Of a stretch of DNA of 64,000 nt, positions 9,650-17,368 are shown one piece after another. Within the stretch, counting starts at the first letter, position 1, and each line of letters opens with the position of its first letter. Position numbers and translations under genes: made by a program. This stretch comes from an uncultured Eubacterium sp. Lineage in GTDB: Bacteria; Bacillota; Clostridia; Lachnospirales; Lachnospiraceae. The stretch covers positions 22,480-86,479 of the forward strand of contig CAKRGF010000006.1 of assembly GCA_934322085.1 (NCBI GenBank), given 5' to 3'. The notes beneath the pieces are model-generated. The model was not told where the DNA came from and did not search any database. It was given only the letters and a program-made list of their open reading frames with translations.

Positions 9650-9650
9650 C

Positions 9651-10358
9651 TTATTCTCCCTCTTTTAATTGGTTGATTTCATTTTCTGTCAATTTTCGGT
9701 ATTCCCCCGGTTTTAAAGCAGGATCTAAGTTTATTCCGGCAAATGATACCCTTGCTAGTTTTGTCACCTTTGCGCCCAGAACAGCAAACATCCGCTTCAC
9801 CTGATGAAACTTTCCTTCCGAAATCGTAAGCCTTGCGTGCCCGGATTTCATGAGTTCCAGTTTTGCAGGCAGCGTTTTTTTCCGCTCTCCAATTTCCAAT
9901 CCTTCCGCAAACAAAACTACTGCATTTTCAGGCAAAGTTCCTTCGTAAACCACATCATAAACTTTTGCCACATGATGAGCCGGCGATAACAAACGGTGTG
10001 CAAGCATTCCATCATCCGTCAAAATAAGAAGTCCCACCGTATCTTTGTCCAGACGCCCCATCGGAAATAATTCCCGTTTCATCTCCGGCAGTAAGGAAAG
10101 GACGGTACGCTCCTTCTCATCTTTTGTTGCCGAAACCACACCTGCCGGCTTATTTAACATATAATAAACGAACTCTTCTGCCCTAATCTCTTTTCCGCAG
10201 TAAGTCACATCTTCTTCACTGTCAATTTTACAATTCGCCTGTTTTACAACTGTTCCAGCCACGCAGACAAGTCCGCGCCGAATTGCCTCTTTTGCCTCTT
10301 TTCTCGTTATTTCTACATAAGTAGAAATATACTGGTCTAACCTCATCTGCCTCCCCAT
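9651..10358 (-). CDS. 16S rRNA pseudouridine synthase, RsuA family
   Basis: An S4 RNA-binding domain at the N-terminus (MRLDQYISTYVEITRKEAKEAIRRG) is followed by the synthase domain with the catalytic aspartate motif GRLDKDTVGLLILTDDG near residue 100. It isomerises a specific uridine in small-subunit rRNA. Three starts are possible: GTG 10364, ATG 10358 and the ATG five codons further in (10343, MRLDQ). I give 10358 because AAAGG lies ten bases upstream, without strong conviction. It is the first gene of a two-gene unit with RNase H. Confidence 0.88.
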   Translation of the reverse strand: MGRQMRLDQYISTYVEITRKEAKEAIRRGLVCVAGTVVKQANCKIDSEEDVTYCGKEIRAEEFVYYMLNKPAGVVSATKDEKERTVLSLLPEMKRELFPMGRLDKDTVGLLILTDDGMLAHRLLSPAHHVAKVYDVVYEGTLPENAVVLFAEGLEIGERKKTLPAKLELMKSGHARLTISEGKFHQVKRMFAVLGAKVTKLARVSFAGINLDPALKPGEYRKLTENEINQLKEGE

Positions 10359-10424
10359 TTTCACCGCACCTTTCTAACTGCATATATTGATAGCAAACTC
10401 TTTTACCGGATAAGGAGCAAACTT

Positions 10425-11009
10425 ATGCCCATTCGTATTTATATCGACCAGGGACACAATCCCTATGGTTTTAACGCCGGTGCCGAAGGATTTGGATTAC
10501 GGGAACAGGATATCACCTATTTAGTCGGTGCTTATCTTGCAAACATTTTAAATGCTGATTCCCGCTTCACTGCTATCACATCCCGCACATCACCGGATGA
10601 AATTTTAGGTTACGACACCAACTCAAGCCTCAGAACCCGCACCGAGCAGGCAAATCAATGGGGGGCTGACTACTTTTTAAGCATTCACACAAATGCCAAT
10701 GTAAATCCCACCATCAACGGTACGGAAGCATACGTCTATGCCGTCAACACGCCTTCTTATGAACTCGCCGTCAATATCGTAAATGAAATTGTAAGACGTT
10801 TAGGTACAAAAAACAACGGTATCTATGCCCGTCCTTCCCTCTACGTATTACGGCGGACTAATATGCCCGCCGTTCTCATTGAACTGGCTTATCTCTCAAA
10901 CGAAGGCGATGCTGCCCTCTTAGCTGATAAGCCATATGAATTTGCTTATGCCATTTATGTTGGTCTCCTAAATTACCTTGATCTTCCTCAAATCCCTTTA
11001 TTTGAATAG
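10425..11009 (+). CDS. N-acetylmuramoyl-L-alanine amidase (Amidase_3)
   Basis: A 194-residue zinc amidase made of the catalytic domain only. Zinc and catalytic residues appear in YIDQGHNP, GLREQDITYL, LSIHTNAN and AVLIELAYLSN. No signal peptide is visible, which is unusual for a cell-wall amidase and leaves its location open (mother-cell, prophage-like export or cytoplasmic muropeptide recycling). AAGGAG lies seven bases before the ATG. Its 3' end overlaps the convergent uppP by 12 bases. Confidence 0.88.
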   Translation: MPIRIYIDQGHNPYGFNAGAEGFGLREQDITYLVGAYLANILNADSRFTAITSRTSPDEILGYDTNSSLRTRTEQANQWGADYFLSIHTNANVNPTINGTEAYVYAVNTPSYELAVNIVNEIVRRLGTKNNGIYARPSLYVLRRTNMPAVLIELAYLSNEGDAALLADKPYEFAYAIYVGLLNYLDLPQIPLFE

Positions 11010-11834
11010 GAAGAAGTAAACAAGGACAACAACACCTAACACAATTCGATAATAACCAAATGCCTTAAAGTCGTGTTTACGGATATAACTCATGAGGTAT
11101 CGGATTACAAACAAAGACACCACAAAGGCAACTAACATACCAACGAGTAAAGTCACATAACCCATGGCACCAAAGCTTAATCCACTCTTTATAATCTTTA
11201 AGACACTTGCACCAAACATAACCGGAATTGCCAGATAAAAAGTAAATTCTGCTGCTGCACCACGAGCCACACCAAGAAGCAAGGCACCAATGATGGTAGC
11301 ACCGGAACGAGAAGTTCCCGGCACAACAGCCGCTAATAACTGAAAAATACCAATGATAAGCGCAGTGTCATATCCGATTTCCGTTACCGAAGTAATTGCC
11401 GGTTTTCTTCCCTTATTCCAATTCTCTACAATAATAAATAAAATACCATAAACAATCAAAGCACCTGCCACAACATACGCATTGTAGAACACCTCGTCAA
11501 TCCAGTCATCAAACAAAATGCCTACAATTGCTGCCGGAAGACATGCCACGATAATCTTAAACCACATCTGCATAATCTTCCAGTCAATAATGGATTCGCC
11601 CCGCTCTCTCTTTGTAAAACGGAATGGCCATATCCTGCTCCAAAATAAAAGAACAACGGCTAAGATAGCACCTAACTGCACAACAACCAGAAACATTTGA
11701 GAAAACTGTTCATCCTGAAATTTCAAAAATTCTTCCACTAATATCATGTGTCCGGTACTACTTACCGGCAGCCACTCGGTGATTCCTTCCACAATACCCC
11801 AGATTACCGCAACGAAAACATCGAAAATTCCCAT
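10998..11834 (-). CDS. uppP: Undecaprenyl-diphosphatase
   Basis: A polytopic membrane enzyme that dephosphorylates undecaprenyl pyrophosphate to recycle the peptidoglycan lipid carrier; family members give bacitracin tolerance. Signature motifs are WGIVEGITEWLPVSSTGHM at the N-terminus and PGTSRSGATIIGALLLG mid-protein. The start at 11834 follows GGAGGATAAAA and gives 278 residues; upstream in-frame codons encode a non-family extension and are excluded. Confidence 0.95.
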   Translation of the reverse strand: MGIFDVFVAVIWGIVEGITEWLPVSSTGHMILVEEFLKFQDEQFSQMFLVVVQLGAILAVVLLFWSRIWPFRFTKRERGESIIDWKIMQMWFKIIVACLPAAIVGILFDDWIDEVFYNAYVVAGALIVYGILFIIVENWNKGRKPAITSVTEIGYDTALIIGIFQLLAAVVPGTSRSGATIIGALLLGVARGAAAEFTFYLAIPVMFGASVLKIIKSGLSFGAMGYVTLLVGMLVAFVVSLFVIRYLMSYIRKHDFKAFGYYRIVLGVVVLVYFFLFK

Positions 11835-11987
11835 TTTTATCCTCCATTTGCTAAGCAATATATTTTCTACTGTCCCATATTTTAGCACATCCCCTGCCTC
11901 AAAACAATCATAAGTTGCAAAAAGGAAAAAAATATTGTAGAATAAGAAGAGTATGTTTTCAAAATGAACAAAAAAGAGGATATGATT

Positions 11988-12722
11988 ATGTATCAATGGA
12001 TGAAAAAGTATCTTGATTCAATTTGTCCGCTTTTTGCCATCCTGCCACTGTTATCCTGTTTTGGATTAAATATGCTTATTTACAGTGGAACGATGGTAAT
12101 GTGTGCAGACTGGTATCATTATGACCTTACCACTTCTTTGGATCAGGCAATACCACTTGTTCCGGGCTGGATGTACATCTACTTTGGATGTTTCCTGTTC
12201 TGGACTGTGAATTATATTATGGTTGCCAGAATTAACCGGAATGATCCGGACACGTTTTATCGTTTTGTTGCAGCCGATATGATTTCCCGTCTTGTCTGCG
12301 GAATCATTTTTATGGTATTTCCGACGACAAATGTACGACCGGAAGTAACAGGCACAGGATTTAGTGTCTTTCTTCTTCAGTTTTTATACGGATTGGATCA
12401 GCCGACAAACCTGTTTCCATCCATTCACTGTCTGGTAAGCTGGTTTTGTTACACCGGCATCCGGGGACGCAAAGAGGTACCTGCCTGGTACCGTGCATTT
12501 TCCTGCATCTTTGCTCTGCTGGTTGTCCTTTCAACACAGTTCACCAAACAGCATTATATTGCCGATGCCATTGCCGGTGTCCTGCTCGCAGAAGTTCTTT
12601 CACTTCTCACACGCAGAGTTAGCTGGTATCGCGCACCAAAGTTAATCTTCACCTGGGTAAACCGGCGGTTGCTTTATGTATTGATTCGAACAAAAGGAGT
12701 AGCACGTGAGCAAAAAAACTAA
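11988..12722 (+). CDS. PAP2-superfamily membrane phosphatase (inositolphosphotransferase-like)
   Basis: About 244 residues with several membrane helices and the PAP2 motifs FPSIHC and STQFTKQHYIADAIAG, which carry the catalytic histidines. The family dephosphorylates lipid phosphates such as phosphatidic acid or undecaprenyl-PP. I start at ATG 11988 because GAGG lies eight bases upstream; the earlier ATG (11964) has no ribosome site. It is first in a four-gene lipid operon and overlaps the next gene by 17 bases. Confidence 0.82.
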   Translation: MYQWMKKYLDSICPLFAILPLLSCFGLNMLIYSGTMVMCADWYHYDLTTSLDQAIPLVPGWMYIYFGCFLFWTVNYIMVARINRNDPDTFYRFVAADMISRLVCGIIFMVFPTTNVRPEVTGTGFSVFLLQFLYGLDQPTNLFPSIHCLVSWFCYTGIRGRKEVPAWYRAFSCIFALLVVLSTQFTKQHYIADAIAGVLLAEVLSLLTRRVSWYRAPKLIFTWVNRRLLYVLIRTKGVAREQKN

Positions 12723-13746
12723 AAGAAATTTATTTAACGCTCTATTTTTGGTAGCTTTGCTTGGTTTAACCATCTGGGCTGTTTTTAAAGACCAGGACTT
12801 TGGCGTTATTTTACACACACTCTCCCAGATTGCACCGGGATTTTTGTTAGCCGGCTTTATTCTGGTAATTGTGTATGTGTGCAGTGAGTCTGTTATTATT
12901 AAATACCTGTTAAGTACCGTGCAGATTAAAGTTCCGTTATTTAACTGCATCCGTTATTCTTTTGTTGGTTTTTTCTACAGTTGTATCACCCCGTCAGCAA
13001 CGGGCGGACAGCCGATGCAGATTTACTATATGAAAAAACAAAACATTGATATTCCAACGGCTACTATCATATTAATGTTAGTAACGATTGAATATAAATT
13101 TGTACTTGTTTTCATCGGATTAGCAGTTGCCATATTCGGACAGGACCTTATCACAACGCTGAGTGTTGACGTTCAGTTTTTCCTTTATTTAGGAATTGCA
13201 CTCAACGTATTCTGCGTATTATTTATGAGTTTACTGGTATTCCTGCCCGGCACGGCAAAATATTTAATCACCAAGGGATTTGCCCTCTTAAAGAAAATTC
13301 ACTTGATGAAAGAGAAAAATAACCGCACCGAGCGCTTAGAGCAGTCGATGGAAACTTATAAGGGAGCCTCTCGCTTCTTAAAGGAAAATAAACTTGCGAT
13401 TTTTAACACAACGATTATTTCTTTTATCCAGCGCTTCTTCCTTTTTGCGATTACTTATGTTGTATACCGAAGCTTTGGGCTGAATACGGAGACTTTCTTC
13501 ACTATTACAATTTTACAGGCAGTCATATCCATTTCTGTTGATATGTTACCACTGCCGGGTGGAATGGGAATCAGCGAGGGACTTTACCTGCGTATCTTTA
13601 CCCCGATTTTCCACGGAACGGCTATGACAACCGCTTCGCTGCTTGTCAGCCGCGGATTCAGTTATTACATCCTTGTAATTGTTAGTGGTATTGTTTCCTT
13701 TATCACACATTTGACTGTCACAGATAAAAGTAAAAAAACAGAGTAA
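12706..13746 (+). CDS. LPG synthase TM-region/UPF0104 flippase-like membrane protein
   Basis: 346 residues with about eight hydrophobic segments, matching the integral membrane domain of MprF and UPF0104 proteins, including TPSATGGQPMQIYYMKKQ near residue 100. It lacks the MprF synthase domain, so lipid translocation is more likely than lysyl transfer. The GTG start has AAAGGAG upstream and sits inside the end of the PAP2 gene, suggesting coupled translation. Confidence 0.82.
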   Translation: MSKKTKRNLFNALFLVALLGLTIWAVFKDQDFGVILHTLSQIAPGFLLAGFILVIVYVCSESVIIKYLLSTVQIKVPLFNCIRYSFVGFFYSCITPSATGGQPMQIYYMKKQNIDIPTATIILMLVTIEYKFVLVFIGLAVAIFGQDLITTLSVDVQFFLYLGIALNVFCVLFMSLLVFLPGTAKYLITKGFALLKKIHLMKEKNNRTERLEQSMETYKGASRFLKENKLAIFNTTIISFIQRFFLFAITYVVYRSFGLNTETFFTITILQAVISISVDMLPLPGGMGISEGLYLRIFTPIFHGTAMTTASLLVSRGFSYYILVIVSGIVSFITHLTVTDKSKKTE

Positions 13747-13763
13747 AAGAAAAGAGGATATTT

Positions 13764-14387
13764 ATGATTGGATTTTATAATTATTCAGTAATTGTTACCT
13801 ACATAGGTGTAGCGCTTTCCGTAAGCGGTATGGCACTTGCCAGCACCGGTCAGTTTAAGTTTGCCATTTTATGTCTGGCACTTGCCGGCGCCTGTGATAC
13901 TTTCGATGGAAAAATCGCACGTGCTATGAAAAACCGGACAAAAGAAATGGAAATTTTTGGCATTCAAATTGACTCTCTCTGCGACATGGTGTGCTTTGGA
14001 GTAACTCCGGTTATCATTTCCTATCAGATGGGTCTGAATTCTGTCTGGGGTATTGCAATTGAAATTTTGTTTGTTCTATGTGGTGTAATCCGCCTTGCTT
14101 ATTTTAATGTATTGGAAGAATTAAAACATACCAATCCTGAAACCGACCAGGCAAAAGGCTATCGTGGTCTGCCAATTACAACAATTACAATTATTTATCC
14201 AATTGTATATTTGTTTCACCCATTGGTCAGCCATGAAACATTTCTTTTATTCCTTGCCATCATGCACATCGTAGTTGCTTTCCTGTACGTTCTTGATTTT
14301 AAACTCAAAAAACCGGGCAACGGTGTAATAGCAGCCATGATGGTACTTGTGACCGCTGTGATGGTTTGCATTTTATTTGTCGAATAA
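13764..14387 (+). CDS. pssA: CDP-diacylglycerol-serine O-phosphatidyltransferase
   Basis: A CDP-alcohol phosphatidyltransferase of 207 residues with multiple membrane helices. The signature runs from DTFDGKIAR near residue 46 to GIQIDSLCD, supplying the metal-binding aspartates. It makes phosphatidylserine from CDP-DAG and serine. The neighbouring psd supports serine as the acceptor. Ribosome site AGAGG. Confidence 0.9.
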   Translation: MIGFYNYSVIVTYIGVALSVSGMALASTGQFKFAILCLALAGACDTFDGKIARAMKNRTKEMEIFGIQIDSLCDMVCFGVTPVIISYQMGLNSVWGIAIEILFVLCGVIRLAYFNVLEELKHTNPETDQAKGYRGLPITTITIIYPIVYLFHPLVSHETFLLFLAIMHIVVAFLYVLDFKLKKPGNGVIAAMMVLVTAVMVCILFVE

Positions 14388-14399
14388 TAAGGAGGACTT

Positions 14400-15266
14400 A
14401 TGGATTACATTGATTTACAAGGGAAAAAAGTAAGTAATATAACAAGTCAGGATAAATTATTATCCTTTTTATACACCAATGTTTTCGGGCGTATGCTCTT
14501 AAAACCATTGATTCAGCCACAGGTTTCCAAACTTGCCGGACGCTATCTTTCGTCTGCCCACTCGAAATGGCTGATTCCTAAATTTATTGAGCGCAATGAA
14601 ATTGACATGGATATTTATGAAGAGTGTGACTACTCTTCTTTTAATGATTTTTTCACCAGAAAAATTAAGCTGGACTGCCGGCCTGTTCCGGAAGACCTTG
14701 ACGTGCTTATCAGTCCATGTGACTGTCTGGCAACGGTTTATCCGATTCAGGAGAACACAACATTTTCCATTAAAAATACAGAATACACCCTGCGTTCTCT
14801 GCTTCGCAGTCCACGCTTAGCAAAACGTTTCCGTGGCGGGTATGCCTACGTACTCCGCTTAACCGTGGAAGATTATCACCGCTATCTTTACTCTGTGTCC
14901 GGGAAACAGTCGAAAAATTATCACATCGACGGAACTTTCCACACGGTAAATCCGATTGCCAACGATTACCTTCCAATTTATAAAGAAAACACGCGCGAAT
15001 ACACAGTGATTCGCTCAAAAGAATTTGGCGATGTACTTCAGATGGAAGTCGGTGCTCTCTTAGTTGGCAAAATTTCAAACCACAAACAAAGCACAATCGT
15101 AACCCGTGGAGAAGAAAAAGGATTCTTTGAATATGGCGGTTCTACAATCGTCGTGCTCACTCAGAAAGGCCGTGTTACACCTCGTTCTGACTTGCTGACA
15201 AACAGTAAAAACGGCTATGAGACAAAAGTCCTTCAGGCACATCCGCTTGGTATTCTTCCTCATTAA
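14400..15266 (+). CDS. psd: Phosphatidylserine decarboxylase
   Basis: Converts phosphatidylserine to phosphatidylethanolamine. The 288-residue proenzyme should self-cleave at the serine in FEYGGSTIVVL to create the pyruvoyl group; the common form is LGST, and here it is GGST. VEDYHRYLY supplies the conserved Asp-Tyr-His region. AAGGAGG precedes the ATG. With pssA upstream, the cell has a complete PE branch. Its last bases overlap the stop of a small minus-strand peptide gene. Confidence 0.93.
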   Translation: MDYIDLQGKKVSNITSQDKLLSFLYTNVFGRMLLKPLIQPQVSKLAGRYLSSAHSKWLIPKFIERNEIDMDIYEECDYSSFNDFFTRKIKLDCRPVPEDLDVLISPCDCLATVYPIQENTTFSIKNTEYTLRSLLRSPRLAKRFRGGYAYVLRLTVEDYHRYLYSVSGKQSKNYHIDGTFHTVNPIANDYLPIYKENTREYTVIRSKEFGDVLQMEVGALLVGKISNHKQSTIVTRGEEKGFFEYGGSTIVVLTQKGRVTPRSDLLTNSKNGYETKVLQAHPLGILPH

Positions 15267-15343
15267 TGAAGAAAGATTAAATACGCCAAAATCACACTAA
15301 AGCCACAGGCTAAAATCAACATATCATGAAATTCATTCAACAT
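15263..15343 (-). CDS. 26-aa hydrophobic membrane peptide, type I toxin-like
   Basis: A short frame (MLNEFHDMLILACGFSVILA, then YLIFLH) with a charged N-terminus and one predicted membrane helix of about 17 residues. The ATG follows AGAGGATGATTGTT. Size, composition and layout recall Firmicute holin-like type I toxins, but no family is certain. The 5' leader contains a 12-bp perfect hairpin covering the ribosome site. It lies downstream of ptsI and overlaps the 3' end of psd by three bases. Confidence 0.5.
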   Translation of the reverse strand: MLNEFHDMLILACGFSVILAYLIFLH

Positions 15344-15347
15344 AACA

Positions 15348-15380
15348 ATCATCCTCTCACATATTTTATGAGAGGATGAT
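15348..15380 (-). promoter_or_regulatory. Hairpin sequestering the ribosome site of the 26-aa peptide
   Basis: ATCATCCTCTCA and TGAGAGGATGAT form a 12-bp perfect stem with a 9-nt loop. On the minus strand the 3' arm contains AGAGG, the ribosome site of the peptide at 15343. No T-run follows on either strand, which argues against a simple terminator. Confidence 0.6.
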
Positions 15381-15433
15381 ATCACAGACAGGTGTACAAT
15401 AAAACGTGCACTTTTTTATTGGCTTTTTTCTCT

Positions 15434-17050
15434 TTAATCTTCAATATTTCTGACTGCTTCTCTGACTTTTAAAACCATCGACGGACTCACAGACAACTCA
15501 TCAATTCCCATTGAAACAAATGTTTCTGTCAGGGAAGTGTCTGCTCCAAGTTCTCCGCAAATACCAACCCAGCAGCCCTCTTTATGTCCATTTTCAACGA
15601 CCATACGAATCATGCGAAGAACTGCTTCGTGGTGAGAATTATAAAAGTCGTCCAATTTCGGATTCTGCCTGTCAATAGCTAACGTATACTGAGTCAGGTC
15701 ATTGGTTCCAATACTGAAAAAGTCAACTTCTTTAGCAAGTAAATCGCTAATCATCACCGCTGCCGGCGTCTCAATCATGATTCCCAGTTCTACCGTTCCA
15801 TACGGAATTTCCTGCTCATCAAGTTCACCCTTGACTTCATTTACAATTCGTTTAATCTCCCGCACTTCATCCACTGAAATAATCATTGGAAACATAATCG
15901 ATAATGTACCATAATGGCTCGCACGGTAGATGGCACGAAGCTGTGTACGGAAAATGTCCGGCTGCTTTAAGCAGATGCGGATAGCACGATATCCAAGTGC
16001 CGGGTTGTCTTCTTTGTCCAAGCCAAAATAATCGACCTGTTTATCCGCTCCAATATCCAGTGTTCTCACGATTACTTTTTTACCGGCCATTGTTTCTACA
16101 ACTGTCTTGTAAGCGCGGAACTGCTCTTCTTCCGTTGGAAATGTCTCACTTTGCAGATACAAAAACTCACTGCGGAACAAACCAATTCCATTGGCATCGT
16201 TTGCCAGCACCTCGGCGACATCGGATACACCACCAATGTTGGCATACAGATTGATTTTCTTTCCGCCCTTTGTAATGGTCTCTTTGCCTTTCAGTTCCAG
16301 AAGAAGTTTCTGTTTCTTTTCTTCTTCTTCCTTCTGTTTCTGATAGCGTTCAAGTGTTTCTTCATCTGGTTCAATATAAACCTTTCCGTCAAAGCCATCG
16401 ACAATTGCCATTTTACCGGAAATATCTCTCGGAAAATCCACACCGATTAATGCCGGAATATTCATTGTCCGTGCCAAAATTGCCGTGTGGGAATTGGTCG
16501 AACCGTGTTTTGTAACAAACGAAAGAACAAGGCTTTTATCAAGCTGTACCGTCTCACTCGGTGCCAAATCCTCTGCCACGAGAATCACCGGCTCATTTCC
16601 GGTTATTCCACCGCTCCGCTTTCCCATTAAAATACGAATCACACGATTGGAAATATCTTTTACATCCGCTGCACGCTCTTTCATGTAAGCGTCATCCATA
16701 CCAGAAAACATCGCAGCAAAATTGTCTCCTGTCGTTGCCACTGCAAACTCCGCATTTACCTTTTGTGTCTCAATCATATTGCGAATGGATTCAATATAAT
16801 CCAAATCATCCAACATCATCTGATGTACATCAAAAATCATGGCATTGGCTTCTCCTACTTCTAAGAGTGCCTTTTCATACAGTGCCTTTAATTCCTCTTT
16901 TGCTTTTTCCTTTGCATTCTCAAAGCGTTTGATTTCCTCACTCGTATTTTCAATTGTCTTACGTTTTACCGGGTCATCGCCCTTTTCAAAAAGGGCGATT
17001 TTCCCGATTGCGATTCCACCAAAAACACTTTTTCCATCCAATACAATCAT
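15434..17050 (-). CDS. ptsI: PTS Enzyme I (phosphoenolpyruvate-protein phosphotransferase)
   Basis: Transfers phosphate from PEP to HPr. It has 538 residues, somewhat shorter than the usual 570, with all core parts: an HPr-binding helical region, the phosphohistidine loop HGSTNSHTAILARTMNIPALIG near residue 183, and the PEP-binding barrel with GLFRSEFLYL, MIETPAAVMISD and GICGELGAD. GGAGG lies before the ATG. It is last in the fructose operon, so general PTS proteins appear to be expressed with fructose genes here. Confidence 0.95.
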   Translation of the reverse strand: MIVLDGKSVFGGIAIGKIALFEKGDDPVKRKTIENTSEEIKRFENAKEKAKEELKALYEKALLEVGEANAMIFDVHQMMLDDLDYIESIRNMIETQKVNAEFAVATTGDNFAAMFSGMDDAYMKERAADVKDISNRVIRILMGKRSGGITGNEPVILVAEDLAPSETVQLDKSLVLSFVTKHGSTNSHTAILARTMNIPALIGVDFPRDISGKMAIVDGFDGKVYIEPDEETLERYQKQKEEEEKKQKLLLELKGKETITKGGKKINLYANIGGVSDVAEVLANDANGIGLFRSEFLYLQSETFPTEEEQFRAYKTVVETMAGKKVIVRTLDIGADKQVDYFGLDKEDNPALGYRAIRICLKQPDIFRTQLRAIYRASHYGTLSIMFPMIISVDEVREIKRIVNEVKGELDEQEIPYGTVELGIMIETPAAVMISDLLAKEVDFFSIGTNDLTQYTLAIDRQNPKLDDFYNSHHEAVLRMIRMVVENGHKEGCWVGICGELGADTSLTETFVSMGIDELSVSPSMVLKVREAVRNIED

Positions 17051-17091
17051 AGTACCTCCAATCCAAGGTATCTAACAATTACCTTAACGCA

Positions 17092-17349
17092 TTACAGATT
17101 TTCCTGTAAAAATGCACTTAATTTTTCAATTGCTGCATCTTCGTCATCACCATCTGCTCTCAGTACAATTTCCTGGTCTTTCTTTACGCCAAGACCCATA
17201 ACACCAAGAATTCTTTTAGCATCCACTTCTTTGCCATCTTTACTAATTGTTACTTTGCTTGAAAAGGCTGCTGCCTCTTTTACAAACATTCCTGCTGGTC
17301 TTGCGTGAATCCCCTGCTCATCTTTAATTACATACTTAAACTCTTTCAT
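17092..17349 (-). CDS. ptsH: Phosphocarrier protein HPr (Ser46 replaced by Arg)
   Basis: An 85-residue HPr. The phosphoryl-accepting His15 is intact in GIHARPAG. The regulatory position 46, normally serine in Gram-positive HPr, is arginine (DAKRILGVMGLGV), and position 52 is glycine. The protein should carry phosphate for sugar uptake but cannot be phosphorylated by HPr kinase at Ser46, so it should not act as a CcpA corepressor. It lies between fruA and ptsI and may be a fructose-dedicated paralogue. Confidence 0.93.
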   Translation of the reverse strand: MKEFKYVIKDEQGIHARPAGMFVKEAAAFSSKVTISKDGKEVDAKRILGVMGLGVKKDQEIVLRADGDDEDAAIEKLSAFLQENL

Positions 17350-17368
17350 CTTTATTTCCTCCTTTTAC

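Noticed and set aside
15381..15425. AATAAAA/TTTTATT pairing as a ptsI or psd terminator
   Set aside because: The stem is weak and all A-T apart from a GTGCAC core; not strong enough to call.
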